From Actinostola sp. cb2023 (taxonomy: Eukaryota > Cnidaria > Anthozoa > Actiniaria > Actinostolidae), in contig JAUJYZ010000181.1 in NCBI GenBank assembly GCA_033675265.1, positions 1-64,000 of the forward strand: a DNA stretch of 64,000 nucleotides, given 5' to 3'. Made by a program: the position numbers and the translations under genes. Shown here piece by piece: positions 1-12,386 of the stretch. Every line of letters begins with the position of its first letter. Position 1 is the first letter of the stretch. The notes under the pieces were generated by a model. The model did no database searches and had not been told where the DNA came from. It worked only from the letters and a program-made list of their open reading frames with translations.

Positions 1-80
1 CCGTAGCAGGGCGAACAATATACCAGGAACGTGCTGAAAAACTGTACTAGTTTTTATTTATTTATTTGCTCGTTACATAT

Positions 81-130
81 GCCCCCCACCCCCCCCCCCC
101 TCAACCCCCCACCCCCCCCCCCCCCCCCCC
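81..130. repeat. C-rich homopolymer tract
   Basis: Nearly pure C with a few A and T interruptions. The proline-rich reading frame across it is an artefact of base composition. Consensus length here is unreliable in any assembly. Confidence 0.9.
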
Positions 131-227
131 GGTTAGTGTGGTTATGTACGGCCCTGGCAACCGGGCCATGTCCACTATTCGAACGGCAACTTTTTGGCAG
201 TGCTACTGAATAGCTTATAGAGTCAAT

Positions 228-508
228 GTCATTAACGTTGTCCAGCTAAAAAGAGATTTTAAACACTACAATAAATGTCACGTGTCTCATTGTATATTCG
301 TTTTGCGCGCGTGGAATTTTAATATCAAAAGCAAACATCAACTCAGTGTGAGAAAATAATTTTAATATTGCCCGTTTCTAGCCTCAGGCTGAGGTGATTT
401 TATGCTTTTGAAATTAAAATTCCACGCATGCAAAACAAATATATTATGAGACACGTGACATTTATTGGAGTGTTGATCTTCTTTTTTTAGTTGGACAACG
501 TTAATGAC
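228..508. mobile_element. Palindromic MITE, about 280 bp
   Basis: Two arms of roughly 105 bp (228-335 and 401-508) are inverted copies of each other. Both carry GTCATTAACGTTGTCCA at the outer edge and GTGGAATTTTAAT near the inner edge, with about ten mismatches. The spacer of about 65 bp contains a small inner hairpin around CCTCAGGCTGAGG. There is no coding capacity. The superfamily cannot be told, because no clear target duplication is visible outside the arms. Confidence 0.75.
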
Positions 509-604
509 AATTTACTGTAATTATATTAATTATAATAATTAATAATTAATATGTTTTATCTTTTCACATATCTTTGCAAGTTCTATGTTCTATCTAAGAA
601 TGGT

Positions 605-945
605 GTATAATATATTACATGCTATATAAGGTATGTGCCCCCAAATAGGGTATGGTTTTTGAACCGAAAATATTCGATCTTTAAAAAAAAAAAAAATTTG
701 GGTACACTTTTCATTTATTTTGACTAAAAAACCGCTTAGTGTAACAGCCAGCGTATGCACTTCTGATATTAGCGATTTCCAAAGGGAATACTATTAACTT
801 TTTCCTTAAATTGGGCCTATATTTCAGTGACAAATCCTTGGAAAGGTATGAATTTTCCAATTCTTCATCCTTAAATAGGGTCAGGTTTCGACATCCCGGG
901 GGCACACCCCTATCCTAAACTTTTCCGGGAGTACCCCCCCGGGAT
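605..945 (-). repeat. Degraded interspersed repeat with GGGGGTACTCCC-type end
   Basis: The right edge, read on the minus strand, starts GGGGGGTACTCCCGG and continues into GTGTGCCCCCGGGATGTCG. The left edge has a related GTGCCCCCAAATAGGGTATG block. Imperfectly inverted ends with G/C-rich blocks suggest an old MITE-like repeat. The 64-codon minus-strand frame inside (711-905) resembles no protein I know. From 945 to about 1127 I see only ordinary unique sequence. Confidence 0.4.
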
Positions 946-1127
946 ACATGTATACTTTGTGCTGAGTAATCATGCGAGTGTACCATAATATATAATTCTT
1001 ACCTTTTTAACGACAACAAAAATGACGACGACACAAATGCCTATCGTCAAGTCGTAACAGATCGGAGAGTGCGGGGAGTTGCTACGAAGCTGTGTCTTAG
1101 CTACGAAGACTGTTTCTTAGAATCTGA

Positions 1128-4100
1128 GTTCTATGGGTCTATTGTAGGTTTGGTCAGTGTGTAATCATGTACAATACATTTCTACACTGTGATCTAGGGA
1201 TTGTACAGTATGGTGTTCTATGGGCCTATTGTAGGTTTGGTCAGTGTGTAATCATGTACAATACATTTCTACACTGTGATCTAGGGATTGTACAGTAGTA
1301 TGGTCAGTGTGTAATCATGTACAATACATTTCTACACTGTGATCTAGGGATTGTACAGTATGGTGTTCTATGGGCCTATTGTAGGTTTGGTCAGTGTGTA
1401 ATCATGTACAATACATTTCTACACTGTGATCTAGGGATTGTACAGTATGGTGTTCTATGGGTCTATTGTAGGTTTGGTCAGTGTGTAATCATGTACAATA
1501 CATTTCTACACTGTGATCTAGGGATTGTACAGTATGGTGTTCTATGGGCCTATTGTAGGTTTGGTCAGTGTGTAATCATGTACAATACATTTCTACACTG
1601 TGATCTAGGGATTGTACAGTATGGTGTTCTATGGGCCTATTGTAGGTTTGGTCAGTGTGTAATCATGTACAATACATTTCTACACTGTGATCTAGGGATT
1701 GTACAGTATGGTGTTCTATGGGCCTATTGTAGGTTTGGTCAGTGTGTAATCATGTACAATACATTTCTACACTGTGATCTAGGGATTGTACAGTATGGTG
1801 TTCTATGGGCCTATTGTAGGTTTGGTCAGTGTGTAATCATGTACAATACATTTCTACACTGTGATCTAGGGATTGTACAGTATGGTGTTCTATGGGCCTA
1901 TTGTAGGTTTGGTCAGTGTGTAATCATGTACAATACATTTCTACACTGTGATCTAGGGATTGTACAGTATGGTGTTCTATGGGCCTATTGTAGGTTTGGT
2001 CAGTGTGTAATCATGTACAATACATTTCTACACTGTGATCTAGGGATTGTACAGTATGGTGTTCTATGGGCCTATTGTAGGTTTGGTCAGTGTGTAATCA
2101 TGTACAATACATTTCTACACTGTGATCTAGGGATTGTACAGTATGGTGTTCTATGGGCCTATTGTAGGTTTGGTCAGTGTGTAATCATGTACAATACATT
2201 TCTACACTGTGATCTAGGGATTGTACAGTATGGTGTTCTATGGGCCTATTGTAGGTTTGGTCAGTGTGTAATCATGTACAATACATTTCTACACTGTGAT
2301 CTAGGGATTGTACAGTATGGTGTTCTATGGGCCTATTGTAGGTTTGGTCAGTGTGTAATCATGTACAATACATTTCTACACTGTGATCTAGGGATTGTAC
2401 AGTATGGTGTTCTATGGGCCTATTGTAGGTTTGGTCAGTGTGTAATCATGTACAATACATTTCTACACTGTGATCTAGGGATTGTACAGTATGGTGTTCT
2501 ATGGGCCTATTGTAGGTTTGGTCAGTGTGTAATCATGTACAATACATTTCTACACTGTGATCTAGGGATTGTACAGTATGGTGTTCTATGGGCCTATTGT
2601 AGGTTTGGTCAGTGTGTAATCATGTACAATACATTTCTACACTGTGATCTAGGGATTGTACAGTATGGTGTTCTATGGGCCTATTGTAGGTTTGGTCAGT
2701 GTGTAATCATGTACAATACATTTCTACACTGTGATCTAGGGATTGTACAGTATGGTGTTCTATGGGCCTATTGTAGGTTTGGTCAGTGTGTAATCATGTA
2801 CAATACATTTCTACACTGTGATCTAGGGATTGTACAGTATGGTGTTCTATGGGCCTATTGTAGGTTTGGTCAGTGTGTAATCATGTACAATACATTTCTA
2901 CACTGTGATCTAGGGATTGTACAGTATGGTGTTCTATGGGCCTATTGTAGGTTTGGTCAGTGTGTAATCATGTACAATACATTTCTACACTGTGATCTAG
3001 GGATTGTACAGTATGGTGTTCTATGGGCCTATTGTAGGTTTGGTCAGTGTGTAATCATGTACAATACATTTCTACACTGTGATCTAGGGATTGTACAGTA
3101 TGGTGTTCTATGGGCCTATTGTAGGTTTGGTCAGTGTGTAATCATGTACAATACATTTCTACACTGTGATCTAGGGATTGTACAGTATGGTGTTCTATGG
3201 GCCTATTGTAGGTTTGGTCAGTGTGTAATCATGTACAATACATTTCTACACTGTGATCTAGGGATTGTACAGTATGGTGTTCTATGGGCCTATTGTAGGT
3301 TTGGTCAGTGTGTGTAATCATGTACAATACATTTCTACACTGTGATCTAGGGATTGTACAGTATGGTGTTCTATGGGCCTATTGTAGGTTTGGTCAGTTG
3401 GTGTAATCATGTACAATACATTTCTACACTGTGATCTAGGGATTGTACAGTATGGTGTTCTATGGGCCTATTGTAGGTTTGGTAGGTTTGGTCATCATGT
3501 ACAATCATGTACAATACATTTCTACACTGTGATCTAGGGATTGTACAGTATGGTGTTCTATGGGCCTATTGTAGTATTTTTGGTCAGTGTGTAATCATGT
3601 ACAATACATTTCTACACTGTGATCTAGGGATTGTACAGTATGGTGTTCTATGGGCCTATTGTAGGTTTGTTTGGTCAGTGTGTAATCATGTACAATACAA
3701 TACATTTCTACACTGTGATCTAGGGATTGTACAGTATGGTGTTCTATGGGCCTATTGTAGGTTTGGTCAGTGTGTAATCATGTACAATACATTTCTACAC
3801 TGTGATCTAGGGATTGTACAGTATGGGTGTTCTATGGGCCTATTGTAGTTTGGTCAGTGTGTAATCATGTACAATACATTTCTACACTGTGATCTAGGGA
3901 TTGTACAGTATGGTGTTCTATGGGCCTATTGTAGGTTTGGTCAGTGTGTAATCATGTACAATACATTTCTACACTGTGATCTAGGGATTGTACAGTATGG
4001 TGTTCTATGGGCCTATTGTAGGTTTGGTCAGTGTGTAATCATGTACAATACATTTCTACACTGTGATCTAGGGATTGTACAGTATGGTGTTCTATGGGCC

Positions 4101-7100
4101 TATTGTAGGTTTGGTCAGTGTGTAATCATGTACAATACATTTCTACACTGTGATCTAGGGATTGTACAGTATGGTGTTCTATGGGCCTATTGTAGGTTTG
4201 GTCAGTGTGTAATCATGTACAATACATTTCTACACTGTGATCTAGGGATTGTACAGTATGGTGTTCTATGGGCCTATTGTAGGTTTGGTCAGTGTGTAAT
4301 CATGTACAATACATTTCTACACTGTGATCTAGGGATTGTACAGTATGGTGTTCTATGGGCCTATTGTAGGTTTGGTCAGTCAGTGTGTAATCATGTACAA
4401 TACATTTCTACACTGTGATCTAGGGATTGTACAGTATGGTGTTCTATGGGCCTATTGTAGGTTTGGTCAGTGTGTAATCATGTACAATACATTTCTACAC
4501 TGTGATCTAGGGATTGTACAGTATGGTGTTCTATGGGCCTATTGTAGGTTTGGTCAGTGTGTAATCATGTACAATACATTTCTACACTGTGATCTAGGGA
4601 TTGTACAGTATGGTGTTCTATGGGCCTATTGTAGGTTTGGTCAGTGTGTAATCATGTACAATACAATACATTTCTACACTGTGATCTAGGGATTGTACAG
4701 TATGGTGTTCTATGGGCCTATTTGGTAGGTTTGGTCAGTGTGTAATCATCATGTACAATACATTTCTACACTGTGATCTAGGGATTGTACAGTATGGTGT
4801 TCTATGGGCCTATTGTAGGTTGGTCAGTGTGTAATGTGTACAATACATTTCTACACTGTACTAGGGATTGTACAGTTTCTACACTGTGATCTGTGGGATT
4901 GTACATTTCTACACTGTGATCTAGGGTGTACAGTATGGTGTTCTATGGGCCTATTGTAGGTTTGGTCAGTGTGTAATCATGTACAATACATTTCTACACT
5001 GTGATCTAGGGATTGTACAGTATGGTGTTCTATGGGCCTATTGTAGGTTTGGTCAGTGTGTAATCATGTACAATACATTTCTACACTGTGATCTAGGGAT
5101 TGTACAGTATGGTGTTCTATTCTATGGGTTTGGTCTATTGTAATAGGTACAATACATTTCTTTCTAGGTCTATGGGTGTAGGTTTGGTCAGTGTGTAATC
5201 ATGTACAATACATTTCTACACTGTGATCTAGGGATTGTACAGTATGGTGTTCTATGGGCCTATTGTAGGTTTGGTCAGTGTGTAATCATGTACAATACAT
5301 TTCTACACTGTGATCTAGGGATTGTACAGTATGGTGTTCTATGGGCCTATTGTAGGTTTGGTCAGTGTGTAATCATGTACAATACATTTCTACACTGTGA
5401 TCTAGGGATTGTACAGTATGGTGTTCTATGGGCCTATTGTAGGTTTGGTCAGTGTGTAATCATGTACAATACATTTCTACACTGTGATCTAGGGGGATTG
5501 TACAGTATGGTGTTCTATGGGCCTATTGTACAGTATGGGTTTGGTCAGTGTGTCAATCATCATGTACAATACATTTCTACACTGTGATCTAGGGATTGTA
5601 CAGTATGGTGTTCTATGGGCCTATTGTAGGTTTGGTCAGTGTGTAATCATGTACAATACATTTCTACACTGTGATCTAGGGATTGTACAGTATGGTGTTC
5701 TATGGGCCTATTGTAGGTTTGGTCAGTGTGTAATCATGTACAATACATTTCTACACTGTGATCTAGGGATTGTACAGTATGGTGTTCTATGGGCCTATTG
5801 TAGGTTTACAGGTCAGTGTGTAATCAGTGTGTAATCATGTACAATACATTTCTACACTGTGATCTAGGGATTGTACAGTATGGTGTTCTATGGGCCTATT
5901 GTAGGTTTGGTCAGTGTGTAATCATGTACAATACATTTCTACACTGTGATCTAGGGATTGTACAGTATGGTGTTCTATGGGCCTATTGTAGGTTTGGTCA
6001 GTGTGTAATCATGTACAATACATTTTTCTACACTGTGATCTAGGGATTGTACAGTATGTGGTGTTCTATGGGCCTATTGTAGGTTTGGTCAGTGTGTCAA
6101 TCATGTACAATACATTTCTACACTGTGATCTAGGGATTGTACAGTATGGTGTTCTATGGGCCTATTGTAGGTTTGGTCAGTGTGTAATCATGTACAATAC
6201 ATTTCTACACTGTGATCTAGGGATTGTACAGTATGGTGTTCTATGGGCCTATTGTAGGTTTGGTCAGTGTGTAATCATGTACAATACATTTCTACACTGT
6301 GATCTAGGGATTGTACAGTATGGTGTTCTATGGGCCTATTGTAGGTTTGGTCAGTGTGTAATCATGTACAATACATTTCTACACTGTGATCTAGGGATTG
6401 TACAGTATGGTGTTCTATGGGCCTATTGTAGGTTTGGTCAGTGTGTAATCATGTACAATACATTTCTACACTGTGATCTAGGGATTGTACAGTATATGGT
6501 GTGTTCTATGGGCCTATTGTAGGTTTGGTCAGTGTGTATGTCATGTACAATCATCTACAATACATTTCTACACTGTGATCTATGGGGGATTGTACAGTAT
6601 GGTGTTCTATACATTTCTACTGTGATCTAGGGATTGTACAGTATGGTGTTCTATGGGTAGGTTTGGTCAGTGTGTAATCATGTACACATACATTTCTACA
6701 CTGTGATCTAGGGATTGTACAGTATGGTGTTCTATATGGGCCTATTGTAGGTTTGGTCAGTGTGTAATCATGTACAATACATTTCTACACTGTGATCTAG
6801 GGATTGTACAGTATGGTGTTCTATGGGCCTATTGTAGGTTTGGTCAGTGTGTAATCATGTACAATACATTTCTACACTGTGATCTAGGGATTGTACAGTA
6901 TGGTGTTCTATGGGCCTATTGTAGGTTTGGTCAGTGTGTAATCATGTACAATACATTTCTACACTGTGATCTAGGGATTGTACAGTATGGTGTTCTATGG
7001 GCCTATTGTAGGTTTGGTGGTCAGTGTGTAATCATGTACAATACATTTCTACACTGTGTACAGTATGGTGTTCTATGGGCCTAGGTTTGGTCAGTGTGTA

Positions 7101-10100
7101 ATCATGTACAATACATTTCTACACTGTGATCTAGGGATTGTACAGTATGGTGTTCTATGGGCCTATTGTAGGTTTGGTCAGTGTGTAATCATGTACAATA
7201 CATTTCTACACTGTGATCTAGGGATTGTACAGTATGGTGTTCTATGGGCCTATTGTAGGTTTGGTCAGTGTGTAATCATGTACAATACATTTCTACACTG
7301 TGATCTAGGGATTGTACAGTATGGTGTTCTATGGGCCTATTGTAGGTTTGGTCAGTGTGTAATCATGTACAATACATTTCTACACTGTGATCTAGGGATT
7401 GTACAGTATGGTGTTCTATGGGCCTATTGTAGGTTTGGTCAGTGTGTAATCATGTACAATACATTTCTACACTGTGATCTAGGGATTGTACAGTATGGTG
7501 TTCTATGGGCCTATTGTAGGTTTGGTCAGTGTGTAATCATGTACAATACATTTCTACACTGTGATCTAGGGATTGTACAGTATGGTGTTCTATGGGCCTA
7601 TAGGGGGTCAGTGTGTAATCATGTACAATACATTTCTACACTGTGATCTAGGGATTGTACAGTATGGTGGTCTATGGGCCTATTGTAGGTTTGGTCAGTG
7701 TGTAATCATGTACAATACATTTCTACACTGTGATCTAGGGATTGTACAGTATGGTGTTCTATGGGCCTATTGTTGTTTGGTACACTGTGATCTAGGGTGT
7801 GTTCAGTGTGTCATGTACAATACATTTCTACACTGTGATCTAGGGATTGTACAGTATGGTGTACAATACAGGATTTTCTACACTATTGTGTGATCTACAA
7901 TACATTTGTACAGTATCTAGGGATTGTTCAGTATGGGTTCTATGGGCCTATTGTAGGTTTGGTCAGTGTGTAATCATGTACAATACATTTCTACACTGTG
8001 ATCTAGGGATTGTACAGTATGGTGTTCTTCTATGGGCCTATTGTAGGTTTGGTCAGTGTGTAATCAGTGTGTAATCATGTACAATACATTTCTACACTGT
8101 GATCTAGGGGATTGTACAGTATGGTGTTCTATGGGCCTATTGTAGGTTTGGTCAGTGTGTAATCATGTACAATACATTTCTACACTAGGGATTGTACAGT
8201 ATGGTGTTCTATGGGGGTATGGTGTACAGTATGTGTAGGGATTGTACAGTATGGTGTTCTATGGGCCTATTGTAGGTTTGGTCAGTGTGTAATCATGTAC
8301 AATACATTTCTACACTGTGATCTAGGGATTGTACAGTATGGTGTTTCTATGGGCCTATGTAGGCCTTTGTAGGTTTGGTCAGTGTGTAATCATGTACAAT
8401 ACATTTCTACACTGTGATCTAGGGATTGTACAGTATGGTGTTCTATGGGCCTATTGTAGGTTTGGTCAGTGTGTAATCATGGTTTGGTCATCTAGGGATT
8501 GTACAGTATGGTGTTCTAATCAGGGATTGTGTAATCATGTACAATACATTTCTACACTGTGATCTAGGGATTGTACAGTATGGTGTTCTATGGGCCTATT
8601 GTAGGTTTGGTCAGTGTGTAATCATGTACAATACATTTCTACACTGTGATCTAGGGATTGTACAGTATGGTGTTCTATGGGCCTATTGTAGGTTTGGTCA
8701 GTGTGTAATCATGTACAATACATTTCTACACTGTGATCTAGGGATTGTACAGTATGGTGTTCTATGGGCCTATTGTAGGTTTGGTCAGTGTGTAATCATG
8801 TACAATACATTTCTACACTGTGATCTAGGGATTGTACAGTATGGTGTTCTATGGGCCTATTGTAGGTTTGGTCAGTGTGTAATCATGTACAATACATTTC
8901 TACACTGTGATCTAGGGATTGTACAGTATGGTGTTCTATGGGCCTATTGTAGGTTTGGTCAGTGTGTAATCATGTACACTGTGATCTAATACATTTCTAC
9001 ACTGTGATCTAGGGATTGTACAGTATGGTGTTCTATGGGCCTATTGTATTGTAGGTTTGGTTTGGTCAGTGTGTAATCATGTACAATACATTTCTACACT
9101 GTGATCTAGGGATTGTACAGTATGGTGTTCTATGGGCCTATTGTAGGTTTGGTCAGTGTGTAATCATGTACAATACATTTCTACACTGTGATCTAGGGAT
9201 TGTACAGTATGGTGTTCTATGGGCCTATTGTAGGTTTGGTCAGTGTGTAATCATGTACAATACATTTCTACACTGTGATCTAGGGATTGTACAGTATGGT
9301 GTTCTATGGGCCTATTGTAGGTTTGGTCAGTGTGTAATCATGTACAATACATTTCTACACTGTGATCTAGGGATTGTACAGTATGGTGTTCTATGGGCCT
9401 ATTGTAGGTTTGGTCAGTGTGTAATCATGTACAATACATTTCTACACTGTGATCTAGGGATTGTACAGTATGGTGTTCTATGGGGCCTATTGTAGGTTTG
9501 GTCAGTGTGTAATCATGTACAATACATTTCTACACTGTGATCTAGGGATTGTACAGTATGGTGTTCTATGGGCCTATTGTAGGTTTGGTCAGTGTGTAAT
9601 CATGTACAATACATTTCTACACTGTGATCTAGGGATTGTACAGTATGTGTGTTCTATGGGCCTATTGTAGGTTTGGTGTTCTATGGGCCAGTGTGTAATC
9701 ATGTACAATACATTTCTACACTGTGATCTAGGGATTGTACAGTATGGTGTTCTATGGGCCTATTGTAGGTTTGGTCAGTGTGTAATCATGTACAATACAT
9801 TTCTACACTGTGATCTAGGGATTGTACAGTATGTCAGTGTGTTCATGTACAATACATTTCTACACTGTGATCTAGGGATTGTACAGTATGGTGTTCTATG
9901 GGCCTATTGTAGGTTTGGTCAGTGTGTAATCATGTACAATACATTTCTACACTGTGATCTAGGGATTGTACAGTATGGTGTTCTATGGGCCTATTGTAGG
10001 TTTGGCTCAGTGTGTAATCATGTACAATATTTCTACACTGTGATCTAGGGATTTGGTCATGGTGTGCCTAATCATGTAATCATGTACAATACATTTCTAC

Positions 10101-10740
10101 ACTGTGATCTAGGGATTGTACAGTATGGTGTGTTATGGGCCTATTGTAGGTTTGGTCAGTGTGTAATCATGTACAATACATTTCTACACTGTGATCTAGG
10201 GATTGTACAGTATGGTGTTCTATGGGCCTATTGTAGGTTTGGTCAGTGTGTAATCATGTACAATACATTTCTACACTGTGATCTAGGGATTGGGTGTACA
10301 GTATACATTTCTACACTGTGATCTAGGGATTGTACAGTATGGTGTTTCTATGGGCCTATTGTCTGGTAGTAGTTTGGTCTGTGTAATCATGTACAATACA
10401 TTTCTACACTGTGATCTAGGGATTGTACAGTATGGTTTCTATGGGCCTATTGTAGGTTTGGTCAGTGTGTAATCATGTACAATACATTTCTACAATGTTC
10501 AGGCATGTACAGTATGGTGTCTATGGGCCTATTGTAGAGTTGGTCAGTGTGTAATGGCATGTACAATACATTTCTACACTGTGATCTAGGGATTGTACAT
10601 GGTGTTCTATGGGCCTGAGATGAAGTCTCGTGTAATCAATACATTTTACACTGTGATCTAGGGAACAGTATGGTGTTCTTGGGCCTATTATAGGTTTGGT
10701 CTGTAAATGTCCATACATTTCGTACTGACTAGGGAGCTCT
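1128..10740 (+). repeat. 87-bp satellite array, about 110 copies
   Basis: A head-to-tail array of one 87-bp unit that can be read from TTTGGTCAGTGTGTAATCAT through CTATGGGCCTATTGTAGG. From about 1310 to 3310 more than twenty units in a row are almost identical, with one C/T change in the second. From 3310 units gain small insertions and deletions, and from about 4700 to 10700 truncated, doubled and scrambled units alternate with perfect ones. The right edge decays over 10480-10740. Each unit holds an inverted pair TGTACAAT/ATTGTACA about 24 bases apart. Because 87 is a multiple of three, one forward frame stays open for hundreds of codons with a 29-residue period. I treat that frame as an arithmetic by-product. 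Confidence 0.97.
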
Positions 10741-10758
10741 ATCTTTGGGCATTGATCT

Positions 10759-11154
10759 TTGCAGGAAGATGTGCATTCATTTCTACACTGTGATCTTGTT
10801 GATGACTTTATCCATATTTACATGCACAACAATGAAAAACACGGCTTCAAAAGGTGCCACACAAACGTGAGGACATTTTCCCGCCAACAACATCCTGATT
10901 GTATGATGATAACTGTGATTGGACAAGAATTTGACAAAATTCTGCCAATCGTAAGCCTTCTTAGAATAAAAACTAGTCTCCAGGATCTTGTTTGGTCAGT
11001 GTGTAATCATGTACAAACAATTGCAAAGAACGCCTTGTTGTTGGTTTTTTGTTCAACGCTCGAGAACCTACGTAAACTAAGGTGTTTAGATTCTCAAATT
11101 CGCCGTAAAAACAATGAAATCCGCTTAGAAATGACAAATTTAATTGGAAGGTAA
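10759..11154 (+). other. Open frame with embedded satellite fragments
   Basis: A 131-codon frame follows the decaying edge of the satellite. Its first codons lie behind a splice-acceptor-like TTGATCTTTGCAG. Two short satellite pieces are inside it: TTTCTACACTGTGATCT at 10780-10796, and a 26-base piece starting TTTGGTCAGTGTG at 10991. The remaining protein resembles no family I recognise. The frame may be chance, or an exon that gave rise to or received satellite pieces. I have no evidence of expression. Confidence 0.25.
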
Positions 11155-11299
11155 TTTAGTTCAGAAGAAATATTTCATGAATTTGGTGATTTATTCTGGT
11201 CATTTTTTCGAAAATAGTGCGGAAAACGATCAATAGTGCGATTCGGTGCGATTTTAGGTCAATAGTGCGAAATCGCACCCTCGCACTCTGTCAGATGCT

Positions 11300-11405
11300 C
11301 TGTCTATGGGCCTATTGTAGGTTTGGTCAGTGTGTAATCATGTACAATACATTTCTACACTGTGATCTAGGGATTGTACAGTATGGTGTTCTATATATGG
11401 GCCTG
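11300..11405 (+). repeat. Isolated 87-bp satellite unit
   Basis: One nearly complete unit, from CTATGGGCCTATTGTAGG through CAGTATGGTGTTCTATATATGGGCCT, lies about 560 bp beyond the array. Just before it, 11214-11285 repeats AATAGTGCG three times with GCGATT variants, a local repeat of its own. Confidence 0.9.
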
Positions 11406-11559
11406 TTCAGGAGAACATTACATGTACATGTCACTCTTACAATTTTGATGAAAAATGAATTGCATCTATCATGGAGGTACATGTAGATGGTTTTAGCAAC
11501 ATAGAGAATAGTTTTTGGATGTTTCAGCCAATCAGAGCACATATTACAAGACAAGTAGT

Positions 11560-12380
11560 CTAATTCAACTGGAACAATAAATACTAAATAACAATATTAA
11601 ATAAAAACACATGTAGGAAAATACCCAGAAATAATGAACTACTTCACACTAATTAGATAAAAAAAGTAACTTACTTGCTGTTGTATCTGAAAATAAAGTG
11701 AAAATTCAATTAAACATATGACTGGGCAAACAAATGAACAAGGAAACAAACAAAGATATACATTATACATGTATATATTCACTAGTACACATCATGCAAG
11801 TGCAAAGCCTTGTTGGGAATATTGGAACAATGGCCGATTAGAATTTTACATGTAATACTATAATATATCACAGTGAGTGCCAACATAGTTAATGGTGCCA
11901 ACTGGAAAACTTGTGGGTGTAAGTATATCATAGCACTGATACCATAATTTATTGATAACAAAATACAGTGCAATATAAATGTCTATTTATACTGATTAGT
12001 TTTTTTACAAACAAGTTAAAACTCAGTGGCACAGAAACATTGTACATGTACATGTATGGTGATGTACTATAGTTTGCAAACATTTTTCTTATGTATTAAA
12101 TACACATATAGTCATACAGTACACAGACAAGTACTACAAAGACTAATCTAACACTTTTTTGCATAATTGTTGATGTGGTGTAACATAGTAGACTGTCGTG
12201 TCAACAACATGTTTCACTAATCTAAATGTAGCAGTTTAAAACGTGTGAAGAATAAAAAAAACAGTTATTAGTACTTAGTAAAATTGTATTATCATGCATT
12301 AAATTAGTATAATTATAGTATTAATGTGCGTAGTTAGAGCATTAGCATGAATGTGGCTCATTAATGTCTGAAGCCTCATA
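11560..12380. other. AT-rich sequence without genes
   Basis: No convincing coding frame or RNA gene is visible. TACATGTA words are common. The stretch from about 11990 to 12335 is the left part of a segment duplicated at 19750-20018. Confidence 0.6.
11990..12335 (+). repeat. Segmental duplication copy A, left part
   Basis: Matches 19750-20018. Shared blocks include GATGTACTATAGTTTGCAAA, CAACATGTTTCACTAATC and GTAGCAGTTTAAAACGTGTG in the same order and orientation, with small indels. The match ends at ATAATTATAGTAT in both copies. Confidence 0.85.
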
Positions 12381-12386
12381 AAAGAC

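Noticed and set aside
1317..9670. Long repetitive proteins of a 29-residue period in the satellite
   Set aside because: The frame stays open only because the unit is 87 bp without an in-frame stop. Indels in the array shift it freely, and the repeat has no flanking gene structure.
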